Below, one piece after another: positions 1 to 7,709 of a DNA stretch of 55,373 nucleotides. The notes beneath the pieces were generated by a model, which saw nothing but the letters and a program-made list of their open reading frames with translations, was not told the origin of the DNA and made no database searches. Source of the stretch: Nonomuraea deserti (GTDB lineage: Bacteria; Actinomycetota; Actinomycetes; Streptosporangiales; Streptosporangiaceae); contig NZ_SMKO01000043.1 in assembly GCF_004348685.1 (NCBI RefSeq), forward strand, positions 1 through 55,373, in the 5' to 3' direction. The first letter of the stretch is position 1. The number at the start of each line of letters is the position of its first letter. The position numbers and the translations under genes were made by a program.

Positions 1-900
1 CCCTATCCCCCCGCGCCCGCCCCCGTCGCCGCGCGGCTGGACCCGCACGCCGAGGTCTACTCCGCGCTCGTGCTCGCCGTGCGCGACTACGTGGCCAAGA
101 ACGGCTTCGAGTCGGTCATCCTGGGCCTGTCGGGCGGCATCGACTCGGCGCTGACGGCCACGATCGCCGCGGACGCCATCGGGCCCTCGCGTGTCCACGT
201 GGTGCTCATGCCGTCCCGCTACTCCTCCGACCACTCGCTGGGCGACGCGGAAGAGCTGGTGCGCCGGCAGGGCGTGAAGTCGCGGGTCGCGCCGATCGCC
301 GAGATCGTCGACGCGTACGAGAAGGAGATCGACCTGTCCGGCCTGGCCTCCGAGAACCTCCAGGCCAGGGTGCGCGGCATGATCCTCATGGGCCTGTCCA
401 ACGAGCACGGCCACCTGGTGCTGACGACGGGCAACAAGAGCGAGCTCGCGACCGGTTACTCCACGCTGTACGGCGACTCCGCGGGCGGCTTCGCCCCGAT
501 CAAGGACGTGCCGAAGACGATGGTGTGGGAGTTGTCGAGGTGGCGCAACACCCACTCCGACCCCTCCTTCCTGCTGGAGGCCGAGCGGCCGATCCCGGAG
601 AACTCGATCACCAAGGAGCCGAGCGCCGAGCTGCGGCCCGGGCAGCGCGACACCGACTCGCTGCCGCCGTACGAGGTGCTGGACCGGCTGCTGGACGACT
701 ACGTGGAGAAGGACATGGGCTCGCAGGAGCTCGTCGCGGCCGGCCACGATCCCGAGCTGGTGACGCGGGTGATCAGGCTGGTGGACGTGGCCGAGTACAA
801 GCGCAGGCAGTATCCGCCCGGCCCCAAGATCACCCCCAAGAACTTCGGCCGGGACCGCCGCCTGCCGATCACCAACAGGTGGCGCGAGACCACCGGCTGA
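1..900 (+). CDS. nadE: Glutamine-dependent NAD+ synthetase, C-terminal part (5' truncated by window edge)
   Basis: The frame is open from the first base, so the N-terminal nitrilase-type glutaminase domain of this roughly 580-residue enzyme lies outside the window. What remains is the ATP-dependent synthetase domain that amidates nicotinic acid adenine dinucleotide to NAD+ in the cytoplasm. The PP-loop SGGIDSAL is visible near the start of the fragment. The motif TGNKSELATGYSTLYGD follows, then FAPIKDVPKT, and the C-terminal end has the usual KRRQYPPGPKITP segment. A GTG at 70 is inside the domain and is not the true start. The two-domain architecture is inferred, because only the synthetase half is seen. 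Confidence 0.95.
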   Translation, partial: PYPPAPAPVAARLDPHAEVYSALVLAVRDYVAKNGFESVILGLSGGIDSALTATIAADAIGPSRVHVVLMPSRYSSDHSLGDAEELVRRQGVKSRVAPIAEIVDAYEKEIDLSGLASENLQARVRGMILMGLSNEHGHLVLTTGNKSELATGYSTLYGDSAGGFAPIKDVPKTMVWELSRWRNTHSDPSFLLEAERPIPENSITKEPSAELRPGQRDTDSLPPYEVLDRLLDDYVEKDMGSQELVAAGHDPELVTRVIRLVDVAEYKRRQYPPGPKITPKNFGRDRRLPITNRWRETTG

Positions 901-914
901 ACCCCACCCCTGGC

Positions 915-1271
915 TCATGGCGGCCAGGTCCAGGCCCGCGAGTTGTGCACCAGCGACGCCTGGTGGGCCAGCGCGGACGCGAGCTCCAGCGCTCCACCGC
1001 GCCGGATCCGCTCGGCCACCCCGGCGCTGCGCATGCCTGCGCTGACCTGCCGCCGCAACTCGGCGTGCCACGACACGGCCGTGGAGGTGCGCTCGCGCCA
1101 GATCCGCCACCCCGGGTAGGTGTCGCGCAGCACCTGGAGCTGGCGGACGCCAGGCTGGAGCGACGGCTGGGAGCGGGAGGCTCGATCCGGCGCGTCGGCG
1201 ACGCCGCGAGGGCCTGCGCGGCCCCGGGCGATCCGTGAGAAGAGGTCTACGGCTCCCGTCGGCCTGCTCAT
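915..1271 (-). CDS. Small conserved actinobacterial protein of unknown function
   Basis: A 118-residue product. I place the start at 1271 because a GGAGG lies 8 bases upstream of that ATG; the frame stays open for another 37 codons without such a site. The C-terminal two thirds carry a recognisable pattern (LRDTYPGWRIWRER, then SWHAELRR, and a final ELASALAHQ segment) that I associate with small hypothetical proteins encoded in many actinomycetes. The N-terminal 40 residues are Arg/Ser-rich and probably disordered. It ends 15 bases from the nadE stop, convergent. No catalytic motif or membrane segment is visible, and I do not assign a function. Confidence 0.6.
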   Translation of the reverse strand: MSRPTGAVDLFSRIARGRAGPRGVADAPDRASRSQPSLQPGVRQLQVLRDTYPGWRIWRERTSTAVSWHAELRRQVSAGMRSAGVAERIRRGGALELASALAHQASLVHNSRAWTWPP

Positions 1272-1373
1272 GCTGCGCACCTCCGCCATCCGTGACCGCT
1301 GCGAAGAAGGTTCTTCATGTATCTGGGCCCATGGGAGGTTGCCCGGACGTGGCACCCGGACCCTGGCCAAACA

Positions 1374-1400
1374 CGTAACCAACAGGTTACGCTTTCTGGG
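1374..1400 (+). promoter_or_regulatory. ArsR operator and leaderless promoter
   Basis: A perfect 7+7 inverted repeat (CGTAACC-AACA-GGTTACG, 1374-1391) ends 8 bases before the GTG of the ArsR gene. A TANNNT -10 element (TACGCT, 1388-1393) overlaps its right arm, and 6 bases separate it from the start codon, so the message is probably leaderless. Bound repressor would cover the -10, which fits the autoregulation usual for ArsR/SRPBCC operons. The sites are seen in the sequence; repressor binding is inferred. Confidence 0.65.
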
Positions 1401-1756
1401 TGGACGAAGTGGCGGGAGCGATCGCCGATCCCGTGCGGCGGCGGATCCTGGTGATGCTGCGCGACGGACGGCTGTCCGCCGGGCAGATCGCCGATCAGTT
1501 CGCGATCAGCAGGCCGGCCGTGAGCCGTCACCTGCGCGTGCTCAGGGAGAGCGGCCTGGTGCGCGACGAGCTGGTCGGGAGGCAGCGCCTCTACGCGCTC
1601 GACCCCGCCAGGCTCGGCGAGCTGCTCGCCTGGCTCTCCCAGTTCGCCCGGCCCTCCGGGTGGGAGCAGCGCTTCGACGCACTGGAGACAGAGGTGTACC
1701 GAACGCGCCGCGAGCGCCGCCCCGACACCAGCAGCAGCGAGGAGAACACCGCATGA
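1400..1756 (+). CDS. ArsR-family winged-helix transcriptional regulator
   Basis: A 118-residue DNA-binding regulator. Residues 3-80 form an ArsR winged helix: DPVRRRILVML, then LSAGQIADQFAISRPAVSRHLRVL as helix-turn-helix and the QRLYAL wing. It lacks the paired Cys metal site of classical ArsR proteins, so it is more likely a non-metal regulator of the type that pairs with SRPBCC (AHSA1) proteins. GTG is taken as start because a TANNNT box lies just upstream and there is no Shine-Dalgarno sequence. Its stop overlaps the start of the SRPBCC gene (ATGA), so the two were co-transcribed before the mobile element split the partner. Confidence 0.88.
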   Translation: MDEVAGAIADPVRRRILVMLRDGRLSAGQIADQFAISRPAVSRHLRVLRESGLVRDELVGRQRLYALDPARLGELLAWLSQFARPSGWEQRFDALETEVYRTRRERRPDTSSSEENTA

Positions 1757-1903
1757 GCCCGATCCCCACCGGCCGGCTGTTCGGCACGGCCTCAGGACAC
1801 GACCTCGTTCTCACCCGGACGTTCCGGGCGCCCGCCGAGGACGTGTGGGCGAGCATCACCGAGTCCGAGCGCACGGCCCGCTGGTTCGGCCCCTGGGGAC
1901 CCT
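1753..1903 (+). pseudogene. SRPBCC/AHSA1-domain protein, 5' fragment interrupted by the mobile element
   Basis: The ATG overlaps the ArsR stop. The fragment reads as the N-terminal 50 residues of an AHSA1-type SRPBCC protein, with LVLTRTFRAPAEDVWASIT and RTARWFGPW. Translation then runs into the inverted repeat of the insertion and stops at 1918-1920. The rest of the gene resumes at 5086. Joining base 1903 to base 5086 gives one continuous 168-residue frame, so the gene was intact before insertion. SRPBCC proteins bind hydrophobic ligands; the ligand here is unknown. Confidence 0.85.
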
Positions 1904-1960
1904 GTTGGCGAAGTAGATAAGACGGAAGCGGCCCCGTGATCACCACTGTGACCACGGGGC
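1904..1960 (+). repeat. Left terminal inverted repeat of the mobile element, with hairpin
   Basis: Aligns with the reverse complement of 5029-5085 at 47 of 57 positions, starting from the tip GTTGGCGAA. Its inner part forms a hairpin: arms 1931-1943 and 1948-1960 are complementary except for one mismatch, around a CACT loop. Most differences from the right end are transitions, as expected from drift between two once-identical ends. Confidence 0.88.
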
Positions 1961-2080
1961 GTATCACGTGTCGGGGGACGTGTGCCTGGCCCGGTTTCAC
2001 CGCTGAGATCACACATACCAAGAACGTTGGGACGGGGATCCTAGAGATCATTTCTCCCTGGACATGTAATCGAGGGGCTG

Positions 2081-2602
2081 TTGAGGTCATTACCAGGCGT
2101 GGACGATTCACAAGCGCGACTCACCGCGCTGTATGAGGAGCACTACCGCAGCGTGCTCAGCTACGTGCTGCTGCGAGCCGATCAGGAGACGGCTGAGGAC
2201 ATCGCCAGCGAGACCTTTGTGATCGCGTGGCGAAAACTCAGCCGCCTACCGGAGCCACCGCTGCCGTGGCTGCTCGGCGTGGCTCGCAACTTGGTACGGA
2301 CGCAACGTCGCACCACTGCGCGCCGGCACAACCTGGTCGCGCGGCTCGCCGAACTTGCCCCTGCCGACGACGTGGCCGAGCAGGTGGCCGAGCGGCAGGC
2401 GGCGCTGACAGCGCTCGCGGAGCTATCCGAGCTCGATGCCGAGGCCGTGCTGCTGGCCAGCTGGTACGGGCTCACCCCGGCCGAGGCCGCGAAGATCGCC
2501 GGTTGCTCGGCTCGCACCTTCAACGTACGGCTGCACCGCGCCCGTCGCCGTCTCACCGACGCGCTCAACCTCATCCAGCCCACGTTCCTGGAGCAGTCAT
2601 GA
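2081..2602 (+). CDS. ECF-type RNA polymerase sigma factor (element cargo)
   Basis: A 173-residue (or shorter) sigma-70 family ECF factor. Region 2 is visible as ALYEEHYRSVLSYVLLRAD followed by AEDIASETFVIAWRKL and PWLLGVARNLVRTQRR. Region 4 is LDAEAVLLASWYGLTPAEAAKIAG with a recognition helix in CSARTFNVRLHRARRRL. TTG 2081 gives the longest frame; GTG 2099, starting VDDSQARL, is an equally plausible start. It lies inside the mobile element and its stop overlaps the ATG of the next gene, so the two are translationally coupled. By position the partner should be its anti-sigma factor. Its regulon is unknown. Binding to the element's own promoters would be a natural test. Confidence 0.88.
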   Translation: MRSLPGVDDSQARLTALYEEHYRSVLSYVLLRADQETAEDIASETFVIAWRKLSRLPEPPLPWLLGVARNLVRTQRRTTARRHNLVARLAELAPADDVAEQVAERQAALTALAELSELDAEAVLLASWYGLTPAEAAKIAGCSARTFNVRLHRARRRLTDALNLIQPTFLEQS

Positions 2603-3273
2603 ACGACCTCAACGGCCTGATCACCTCCTTGCGCCCCAACACCGAGGACGCCTACCAGCGCCGCCGCGAAGCCGACCTCGCGCGCGCCTTCGCCACCCGT
2701 CGCCGTCGCGGTATCTCCCTCCGGTTGCGGCTTATGGCCGTGGCCGCACCTGTCGCCCTCGCCGGCATCGTGGCCGCGGTCGCACTGGCGCCCAATGCTG
2801 CCCCGTCACCGGATCACAGTGCCGCAACGGATCACGACGTCAGGACATCAAGCCTGCACCAGTTCGTTCTCATGAGCTCGAAAGAGCCGGGAATCAGGGT
2901 CTTTCTATGCAAGCAGGACTCCCCATGGCCCGCGTGCGGAGGCATCATGGCCGACCCACCGGGGAGGGGTACCGCGATCACCGAACAGCAAAAAGCAGAC
3001 GTCGAGCGAACGCTGGGCGAACTGCCAGGGGTCGTGAGCGTCACCTTCGAGGACCAGGCCGCCGCACTCGCCAGGTTCCGCAAATTCGCTCCTCAAATGA
3101 CCGACGTAGAGACCGAGGACATGAACGAGTCGTTTCTCGTCACCATGGAGCCCGGCGCGGACTACAGTCCAGTGATCACAAGGGCGAAGAGCATGCCCGG
3201 GGTCTCGAACGCCTTCGAACAGGTTCCTGCTCCGCAGACGCCACCGGCATCCACAAGCCGGCCTGCAGAGTGA
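2599..3273 (+). CDS. Single-pass membrane protein with FtsX-like extracellular domain, putative anti-sigma factor (element cargo)
   Basis: A 224-residue protein. About 45 cytoplasmic residues rich in Arg come first, then one transmembrane segment near 46-66 (LMAVAAPVALAGIVAAVALA). A linker and an extracytoplasmic domain follow (about 90-210). That domain reads like the extracellular domain of the divisome protein FtsX: VFLC, a second Cys, TITEQQ-like and VSVTFEDQAAALARF segments, then MNESFLVTM and the pattern MPGVSNAF. Full FtsX has four transmembrane helices; three are absent here, so it is not FtsX itself. Coupling to the ECF sigma gene suggests a sensor or anti-sigma role, but no zinc-binding anti-sigma motif (HxxxCxxC) is present. 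Function is inferred from position. Confidence 0.72.
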   Translation: MNDLNGLITSLRPNTEDAYQRRREADLARAFATRRRRGISLRLRLMAVAAPVALAGIVAAVALAPNAAPSPDHSAATDHDVRTSSLHQFVLMSSKEPGIRVFLCKQDSPWPACGGIMADPPGRGTAITEQQKADVERTLGELPGVVSVTFEDQAAALARFRKFAPQMTDVETEDMNESFLVTMEPGADYSPVITRAKSMPGVSNAFEQVPAPQTPPASTSRPAE

Positions 3274-3343
3274 AGCCGTCCTCACTGCGCTTGCCGTGCA
3301 ACCTTCACTTCCCGGGAGAAGGCAAGACGAAAACGCCTACGCA

Positions 3344-5004
3344 TCATGCTGCTGGACGCAGAGCGGCAAAGTGAGAGGTGCGGGTCGGGGCCAGTGGCGT
3401 TCCGGTCAGCCAGGCGTCGAGCCTGGTGAGGTTCATCGCCGCGGCGATGAGTAGGTGCTGGAGATGGGTCTTGGCGGTCCCGCGGTAGCGGGACCGCCGC
3501 AGGCCGAAGCCTTTGACACCTTGGGCGATGGTGCCCTCGATACCTGCCCGGTGAGCGTAGCGTTGCTGCCATTCGTCGGTGCTTTGTCTCCGCCGGGCAC
3601 GTTGCAGAGCTTCATGCTCCTCTCGCGGGCGCAGGGTGATACGTCGGCCTTTGGTACCACGGGTGCAAAGGTCCCGGCTGGGACAGTCCCTGCAGTCACG
3701 CATCGAAAGCGCACACGAATGACCGGAGTCCCGCCTTGATCGATCTCGCTGGCCCAGGGCAAGCTGGTGGCTCCGGTCGGACAGGTCATGACACGGTTGT
3801 CCCAATCGATGGTGAAGTCACTGACGGCGAAGCCGTTGCCCTCGGCACTTTGCCAGGCATTGTCATTGTCGGGCATCATCGGTCCCAGCAGTTCGATGCC
3901 GCGACGATCGGCGCGTGCGAGGTTGTGCGCGCTCATGTAACCCTTGTCGGCCAGATGCACCGCCGGCGTCAGCTTCCGTGAAGCCAGGCACTCCTGAACC
4001 TGGCCGGTGGCCTCGTAGTCGCTGCCGGGCGACGGTGCGGTGATCACGTTGGTGATCAGATGTGGGGCGTCGGTGTCGCAGGTCTCGGTGAGGTGAACCT
4101 TATAGCCGTCCCAGTGCGAGTCGCGCTTGGTTCCGGATCGGGCGTCGCCGTCGTAGGGCGAGATTTGGCGGAGAGTGCCTGGCGGCTGCTCGTCAGGGGT
4201 TCGCCAACGCAGTTGCTCCTCGATGGTGACATACTGCTGGATCCATACGTGGCGCAGGACCTGAACCGCGGGGATGTCGCGCAGCCATCCAGGAGCGCTC
4301 TGTGAGTACACCGCACGCAGGACGCCGTTCCCGTCGGCGCCGATCTCGTGGCCGAGCTGGATGCGCTCAGCCTTGTTCTTGGGTAGTCGATAGTCCTCAA
4401 CGCGGGCCTCGTAGCGCTCGAACCATCCGGGTTCGGCCTGGGCCAGCAGCCAGCCGGGGGCTGCGGCGGCCAGCGCGTTGAGCGCGGCGCGCACCGTTTC
4501 ATGCACCTGCTCCAGCCGATTCATCGTACGCATGGCCATGAGCACGTGGGTGGAGTCGGTCCGCTGCCGACCGCCAGCGCGAAGCAGCCCGGCAGTTACC
4601 GCTCGCTCCAGGATCGTGTCGAGCAGGCTTTGTTCAAGCGACCCTACGACCAGGCGATCCCGGAACTCGCTGAGCACGGAGTAGTCAAAGCCCGCGTCGG
4701 TCAGCTCCAGCCCGAGCGCGTACTTCCAATCGATCCGCGCTCGCACGGCCTCGGCCGTCTGCCGGTCGGACAGCCCTTCACCGAACTGCAGGATCGACAC
4801 CAACGCCAGCCGGGCAGGTGACAGCGCCGGACGGCCACGAGTGGAGAAGGCTACGGCGAAGTCCTCGTCCTGGAACAGGACACCCAACGCATCTCGGATA
4901 CGGATCGCCAGGCTTCCTTTCGGGAAGGCAGCTCGCGCTACCGCCAGGGTGGCTGCAGGGATCTGATCTGACCCAGTCGAACGTAGCGACACCCACGACT
5001 CCAT
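3344..5004 (-). pseudogene. IS1182-type DDE transposase with a -1 frameshift
   Basis: Read from 5004, the first frame has the N-terminal DUF772-type segment (RPALSPARLALVSILQF, then GLSDRQTAEAVR), the first catalytic Asp in TDSTHV and the second in LADKGYM. The conserved Cys-rich segment (MRDCRDCPSRDLC) and the catalytic Glu region (RAGIEGTIAQ, then GLRRSRYRG and LIAAAMNLTRL) lie in the -1 frame. The change falls near 3704-3708, at the codons for VRF before SMRDC. The upstream frame continues to 3433 as nonsense sequence. Three explanations are possible: a one-base deletion, a sequencing error, or programmed frameshifting at the TTT run, which is a weak slippery site. I favour an inactive copy. 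Confidence 0.85.
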
Positions 5005-5018
5005 CCGCGAGCGAGAAC

Positions 5019-5068
5019 AACAGAAGCGGCCCCATGATCACATCTGTGATCATGGGGCCGCTTCTGTT
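5019..5068. terminator. Perfect 24-bp hairpin at the right end of the element
   Basis: Arms 5019-5042 and 5045-5068 are perfectly complementary around a two-base loop (TC). On the plus strand the stem is followed by TTAAT, so it resembles a bidirectional terminator. It overlaps the inner part of the right inverted repeat. It lies between the transposase start and the host gene, where it would block read-through from the flanking gene into the transposase. Confidence 0.7.
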
Positions 5069-5085
5069 TAATCTATTTCGCCAAC
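5029..5085 (-). repeat. Right terminal inverted repeat of the mobile element
   Basis: Reverse complement matches 1904-1960 at 47 of 57 positions, with the tip GTTGGCGAA at 5085. It borders the 3' half of the SRPBCC gene directly, which fixes the right boundary of the insertion. Confidence 0.88.
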
Positions 5086-5441
5086 GGTGTCGCCGCACGA
5101 TCAAGGTGCGGATGGTGCACGAGGAGCAGGAGCCCTGGTGCGAGCTGCGCATCGAGGCCTGCGAGCCGCCACACCGGCTGACCGTGTCGGCGCTCGACGC
5201 ATTCGGGGCCTGGCGGGTCGACCTGCTGCTGGCGGAGTCCGCCGGCATGACGGAGTTGCGCTTCGTCCAGCACCTGGACGGCACTGACCTGGTCGGGGAC
5301 GTCGGGCCCGGCTGGGAGTACTACCTCGACATGCTCGCGACCTCCCGCGACGGCTCGCCCAAACCGGATTTCACCGACTACCACCCCGCCATGCAGGCGT
5401 ACTACCGCGGCCTGTCGCCGGAGGCGCCGGCCGGCGCATGA
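5086..5441 (+). pseudogene. SRPBCC/AHSA1-domain protein, 3' fragment
   Basis: This is the C-terminal portion of the gene split by the element. It resumes in frame at 5086 with TIKVRMVHEEQEPWCELRI, then EACEPPHRLTVS and LRFVQHLDG, and ends with the GWEYYLDML and YYRGLSPEAP segments usual in AHSA1 proteins. It has lost its start and promoter, so it should not be made as a normal protein. The coding sense is well preserved, with no stop or frameshift, which suggests the insertion is recent. Confidence 0.85.
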
Positions 5442-5641
5442 CCCACCGGACGGCACACAGGCCGCCGTCGCGGCGCTGCCTGCTGCTTCCTCCAGGCCGC
5501 GGTGGCCCCCCGTCGCCCCGGGCCCCCGACGCCCCGGGCTCCCGACGAGCTGACCCCGCCGACGCGGGCCACGTTTCGCGGCCATCAGGACGGCGAGCCT
5601 CCTCGCGAGAACTGTCGGTGGCGGCTGGCACAGTATCGCCC

Positions 5642-6760
5642 GTGCCCCGACCCCTGAAAGAAATGATCAATCCCGCCTCCGTGCAGGTCCTGGCCGAAGG
5701 GCTGACCGCGGCCTGGGCGCCGTTCCCCCGGGCCCGCTTCACCGAGCGGGCCCTGGCCGGGCTGGGCGGGCTGGAGCTCAAAGACCGCGTCAGGCATGTC
5801 TCGGCGGCGCTGCACGACGCGCTGCCGCTGCCCTATCCCCGGGCCGCCGAGATCGTGCGCGAGTGCGCGTCCCGGGTGAAGCTCGACATGTGGAGCGGCT
5901 GGCCGGCCACCGACCACACGGCCGCCGCGGGGCTCGATCATCTGGAGCCCGCGATGGCCACGCTGGCCACGCTGGCCACGCTCACGCCGTACGCGACGGG
6001 CGAGTTCGCCGTACGACCCTTTCTGGAGCGTTACCGCGACGACGCGCTCAAGATCATGCATGCCTGGGCCGAGTCCCCCGACGCGCACCTGCGCCGTCTG
6101 GCCTCCGAGGGCTCACGGCCCCGGCTGCCGTGGGCCGGGCGGGTGGCCTGGCTGATGACGCCCGGGCCGACCTTGCCCCTGCTCGACCGCCTGCGCGACG
6201 ACCCGAGCGAATACGTGCGCCGCTCGGTCGCCAACCACGTCAACGACCTGGCCAAAGACCATCCACGGGTGGCTCTGGAGCTGCTCGCCCGCTGGCGTTC
6301 CGATGGCGGCTCCCACGTGGAGAAGGTGCTGCGGCACGCGGCGCGCGGGCTGCTGCGCGCGGGCCATCCCGAGGCGCTCGCGCTCATGGGCGCCACCCCG
6401 GGCAGCGGCGCGGTCGAGGCGCTGGCCCTGGAGGCCGGCACCGTGCCCATCGGCGGGAAGCTGTCCTTCACCGTCACGGTCACGGCCGGCGCGCCGGGGC
6501 CGATGCTGCTGAAATACGCGATCCGCCGCCCGGGCTCGCGCCGCGTGTTCCACCTGGGCCAGCGGGCGGCCGACGGGTCCGGCGCGGTGTTCACCGTACG
6601 CAAGAGCCATTCCTTCCGCCCGGTCACCACCCGTGACGAGCCGCCGGGCGGGCGGGAGCTCGACGTGATCGTCAACGGCAGGGTGGCCGCGACCGCCGCG
6701 TTCACCCTGGTCGTTCCCGCACCCGAGCCAGCCCCTGCCACCGGCCCGGCCCCGAAATGA
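5642..6760 (+). CDS. AlkC-like DNA alkylation repair protein (HEAT-like repeats plus Ig-like domain)
   Basis: A 372-residue protein. I start it at GTG 5642, giving MPRPLKEMINPASV, because AlkC-type proteins begin with such a PLK segment; the frame is open further upstream but reads as low-complexity Arg/Pro. Residues about 10-265 are helical repeats typical of the ALK-fold DNA glycosylases (LPLPYPRAAEIVREC, RRSVANHVNDLAKDHP, VLRHAARGLLRAGHPEAL). Residues about 270-355 form a beta-rich, Ig-like domain (KLSFTVTVTAG and RRPGSRRVFHLGQR), a hallmark of AlkC. The family removes N3-methyl purines such as 3-methyladenine. The tail is Pro/Ala-rich. Confidence 0.82.
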   Translation: MPRPLKEMINPASVQVLAEGLTAAWAPFPRARFTERALAGLGGLELKDRVRHVSAALHDALPLPYPRAAEIVRECASRVKLDMWSGWPATDHTAAAGLDHLEPAMATLATLATLTPYATGEFAVRPFLERYRDDALKIMHAWAESPDAHLRRLASEGSRPRLPWAGRVAWLMTPGPTLPLLDRLRDDPSEYVRRSVANHVNDLAKDHPRVALELLARWRSDGGSHVEKVLRHAARGLLRAGHPEALALMGATPGSGAVEALALEAGTVPIGGKLSFTVTVTAGAPGPMLLKYAIRRPGSRRVFHLGQRAADGSGAVFTVRKSHSFRPVTTRDEPPGGRELDVIVNGRVAATAAFTLVVPAPEPAPATGPAPK

Positions 6761-6935
6761 GGAGCGTCCCGCCACCTCCGTCCCGTGCCGGACGGCAAGC
6801 CCACCGCACACCGTCCACGCGCCGCACCCCCGCGTCGGACCCACCCACCGGACGCCCGCGCCCGGGTAGATTGCCCCGGGCAGAACGTCCTGCGCAGCGG
6901 CCCGTGCACCGCACCTTCCTGGAGGCGGACCCACC

Positions 6936-7634
6936 GTGACCCACGACGTCGACCTGCTGGCCATCGAGATCGGCGTCATCTGGCGCCTCGACGACCGCGG
7001 CCGTCTGCCCGGGCCGGAGGACCTGGTGATGGGTGTGGCGGCCGACGGCATGACCGCGGCGGTGGGGCGCGACGTGCCCGGCGCGCTGGCCTCCCGGCTG
7101 CTCGATCTGGTCGCCGGCGGCGCCCCTTCACCCCCTGGTCAGCCGCCGGAGGTGCTGGAGCAGTGCCGCGTGCTCCTCGGAGGGACGACGACGGTGTCCA
7201 GCGGGCCGTGCTATGTGGTCCCGCCGCCACCGGTGATCTTCGACGCTCCCGGAGCCGTGGTGCTCCGGTCGGACGACCCGGCGCACGCTGAGCGCGTACG
7301 CCCTCTGCGGCCCCCGAACTGGGCCTCCGACGAGTGGGACGACCTCCTCGACGGCCGTGACGGCGCGCCCTGGGCGATGGCCGTGGCGGACGAGCAGGTG
7401 GTCGCCGTCTGCCACACCCCGCGTCGGACACCCGACGGCGCCGAGGCGGGGGTGTGGACCGCACCCGCGTTCCGCGGTCGTGGCCTCGCCGCGGCGACCA
7501 CCGCCACCTGGGCCGGTCTCCTGCCGCGCACCCGCCTGTTCTACAGCACGAGCGCGGACAACCACTCCTCGCAGCGGGTGGCGGCCCGGCTCGGGCTCCG
7601 CGCCATCGGCTGGTTGTGGAAGCTCACCCGCTGA
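6936..7634 (+). CDS. GNAT-family N-acetyltransferase-like protein
   Basis: A 232-residue protein with a GNAT fold in its second half. The acetyl-CoA binding loop is seen as TAPAFRGRGLAAATTATWA (near 175-193), followed by YSTSADNHSSQRVAARLGL, the usual motif B region. The first 90 residues lack GNAT motifs and resemble an added N-terminal domain. The GTG start has a GGAGG 10 bases upstream. The substrate is unknown. It stands alone, followed by a convergent SDR gene. Confidence 0.8.
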   Translation: MTHDVDLLAIEIGVIWRLDDRGRLPGPEDLVMGVAADGMTAAVGRDVPGALASRLLDLVAGGAPSPPGQPPEVLEQCRVLLGGTTTVSSGPCYVVPPPPVIFDAPGAVVLRSDDPAHAERVRPLRPPNWASDEWDDLLDGRDGAPWAMAVADEQVVAVCHTPRRTPDGAEAGVWTAPAFRGRGLAAATTATWAGLLPRTRLFYSTSADNHSSQRVAARLGLRAIGWLWKLTR

Positions 7635-7709
7635 CACGACCCCGCCGACACCCCGCCCGAGTTCCGAACGGACGGCACCACCTCCACATACGGGCACCCG
7701 TTCCGGGGC

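Larger units (their letters stand above)
1904..5085. mobile_element. IS1182-type insertion element with sigma-factor cargo
   Basis: A 3182-bp element bounded by imperfect inverted repeats of 57 bp (47 matches) that begin GTTGGCGAA at both tips. It lies inside an SRPBCC gene. It carries a minus-strand IS1182-type transposase at its right end and two plus-strand genes, an ECF sigma factor and an FtsX-like membrane protein, in its left half. No target-site duplication is seen: the left flank ends GGGACCCT and the right flank starts GGTGTCG. Because both repeats abut the two halves of one gene, the cargo entered with the element. A transposase plus passenger genes fits the idea of a transporter IS. 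Whether it still moves is doubtful, given the transposase frameshift. Confidence 0.85.

Noticed and set aside
2599..3273. A true FtsX division protein
   Set aside because: It has one membrane helix instead of four, no adjacent ftsE, and is coupled to a sigma factor inside a mobile element.
3274..3343. The element's left end lying just after the transposase, which would exclude the cargo
   Set aside because: No sequence resembling the GTTGGCGAA end repeat occurs near 3274-3343. The only partner of the right end is at 1904.
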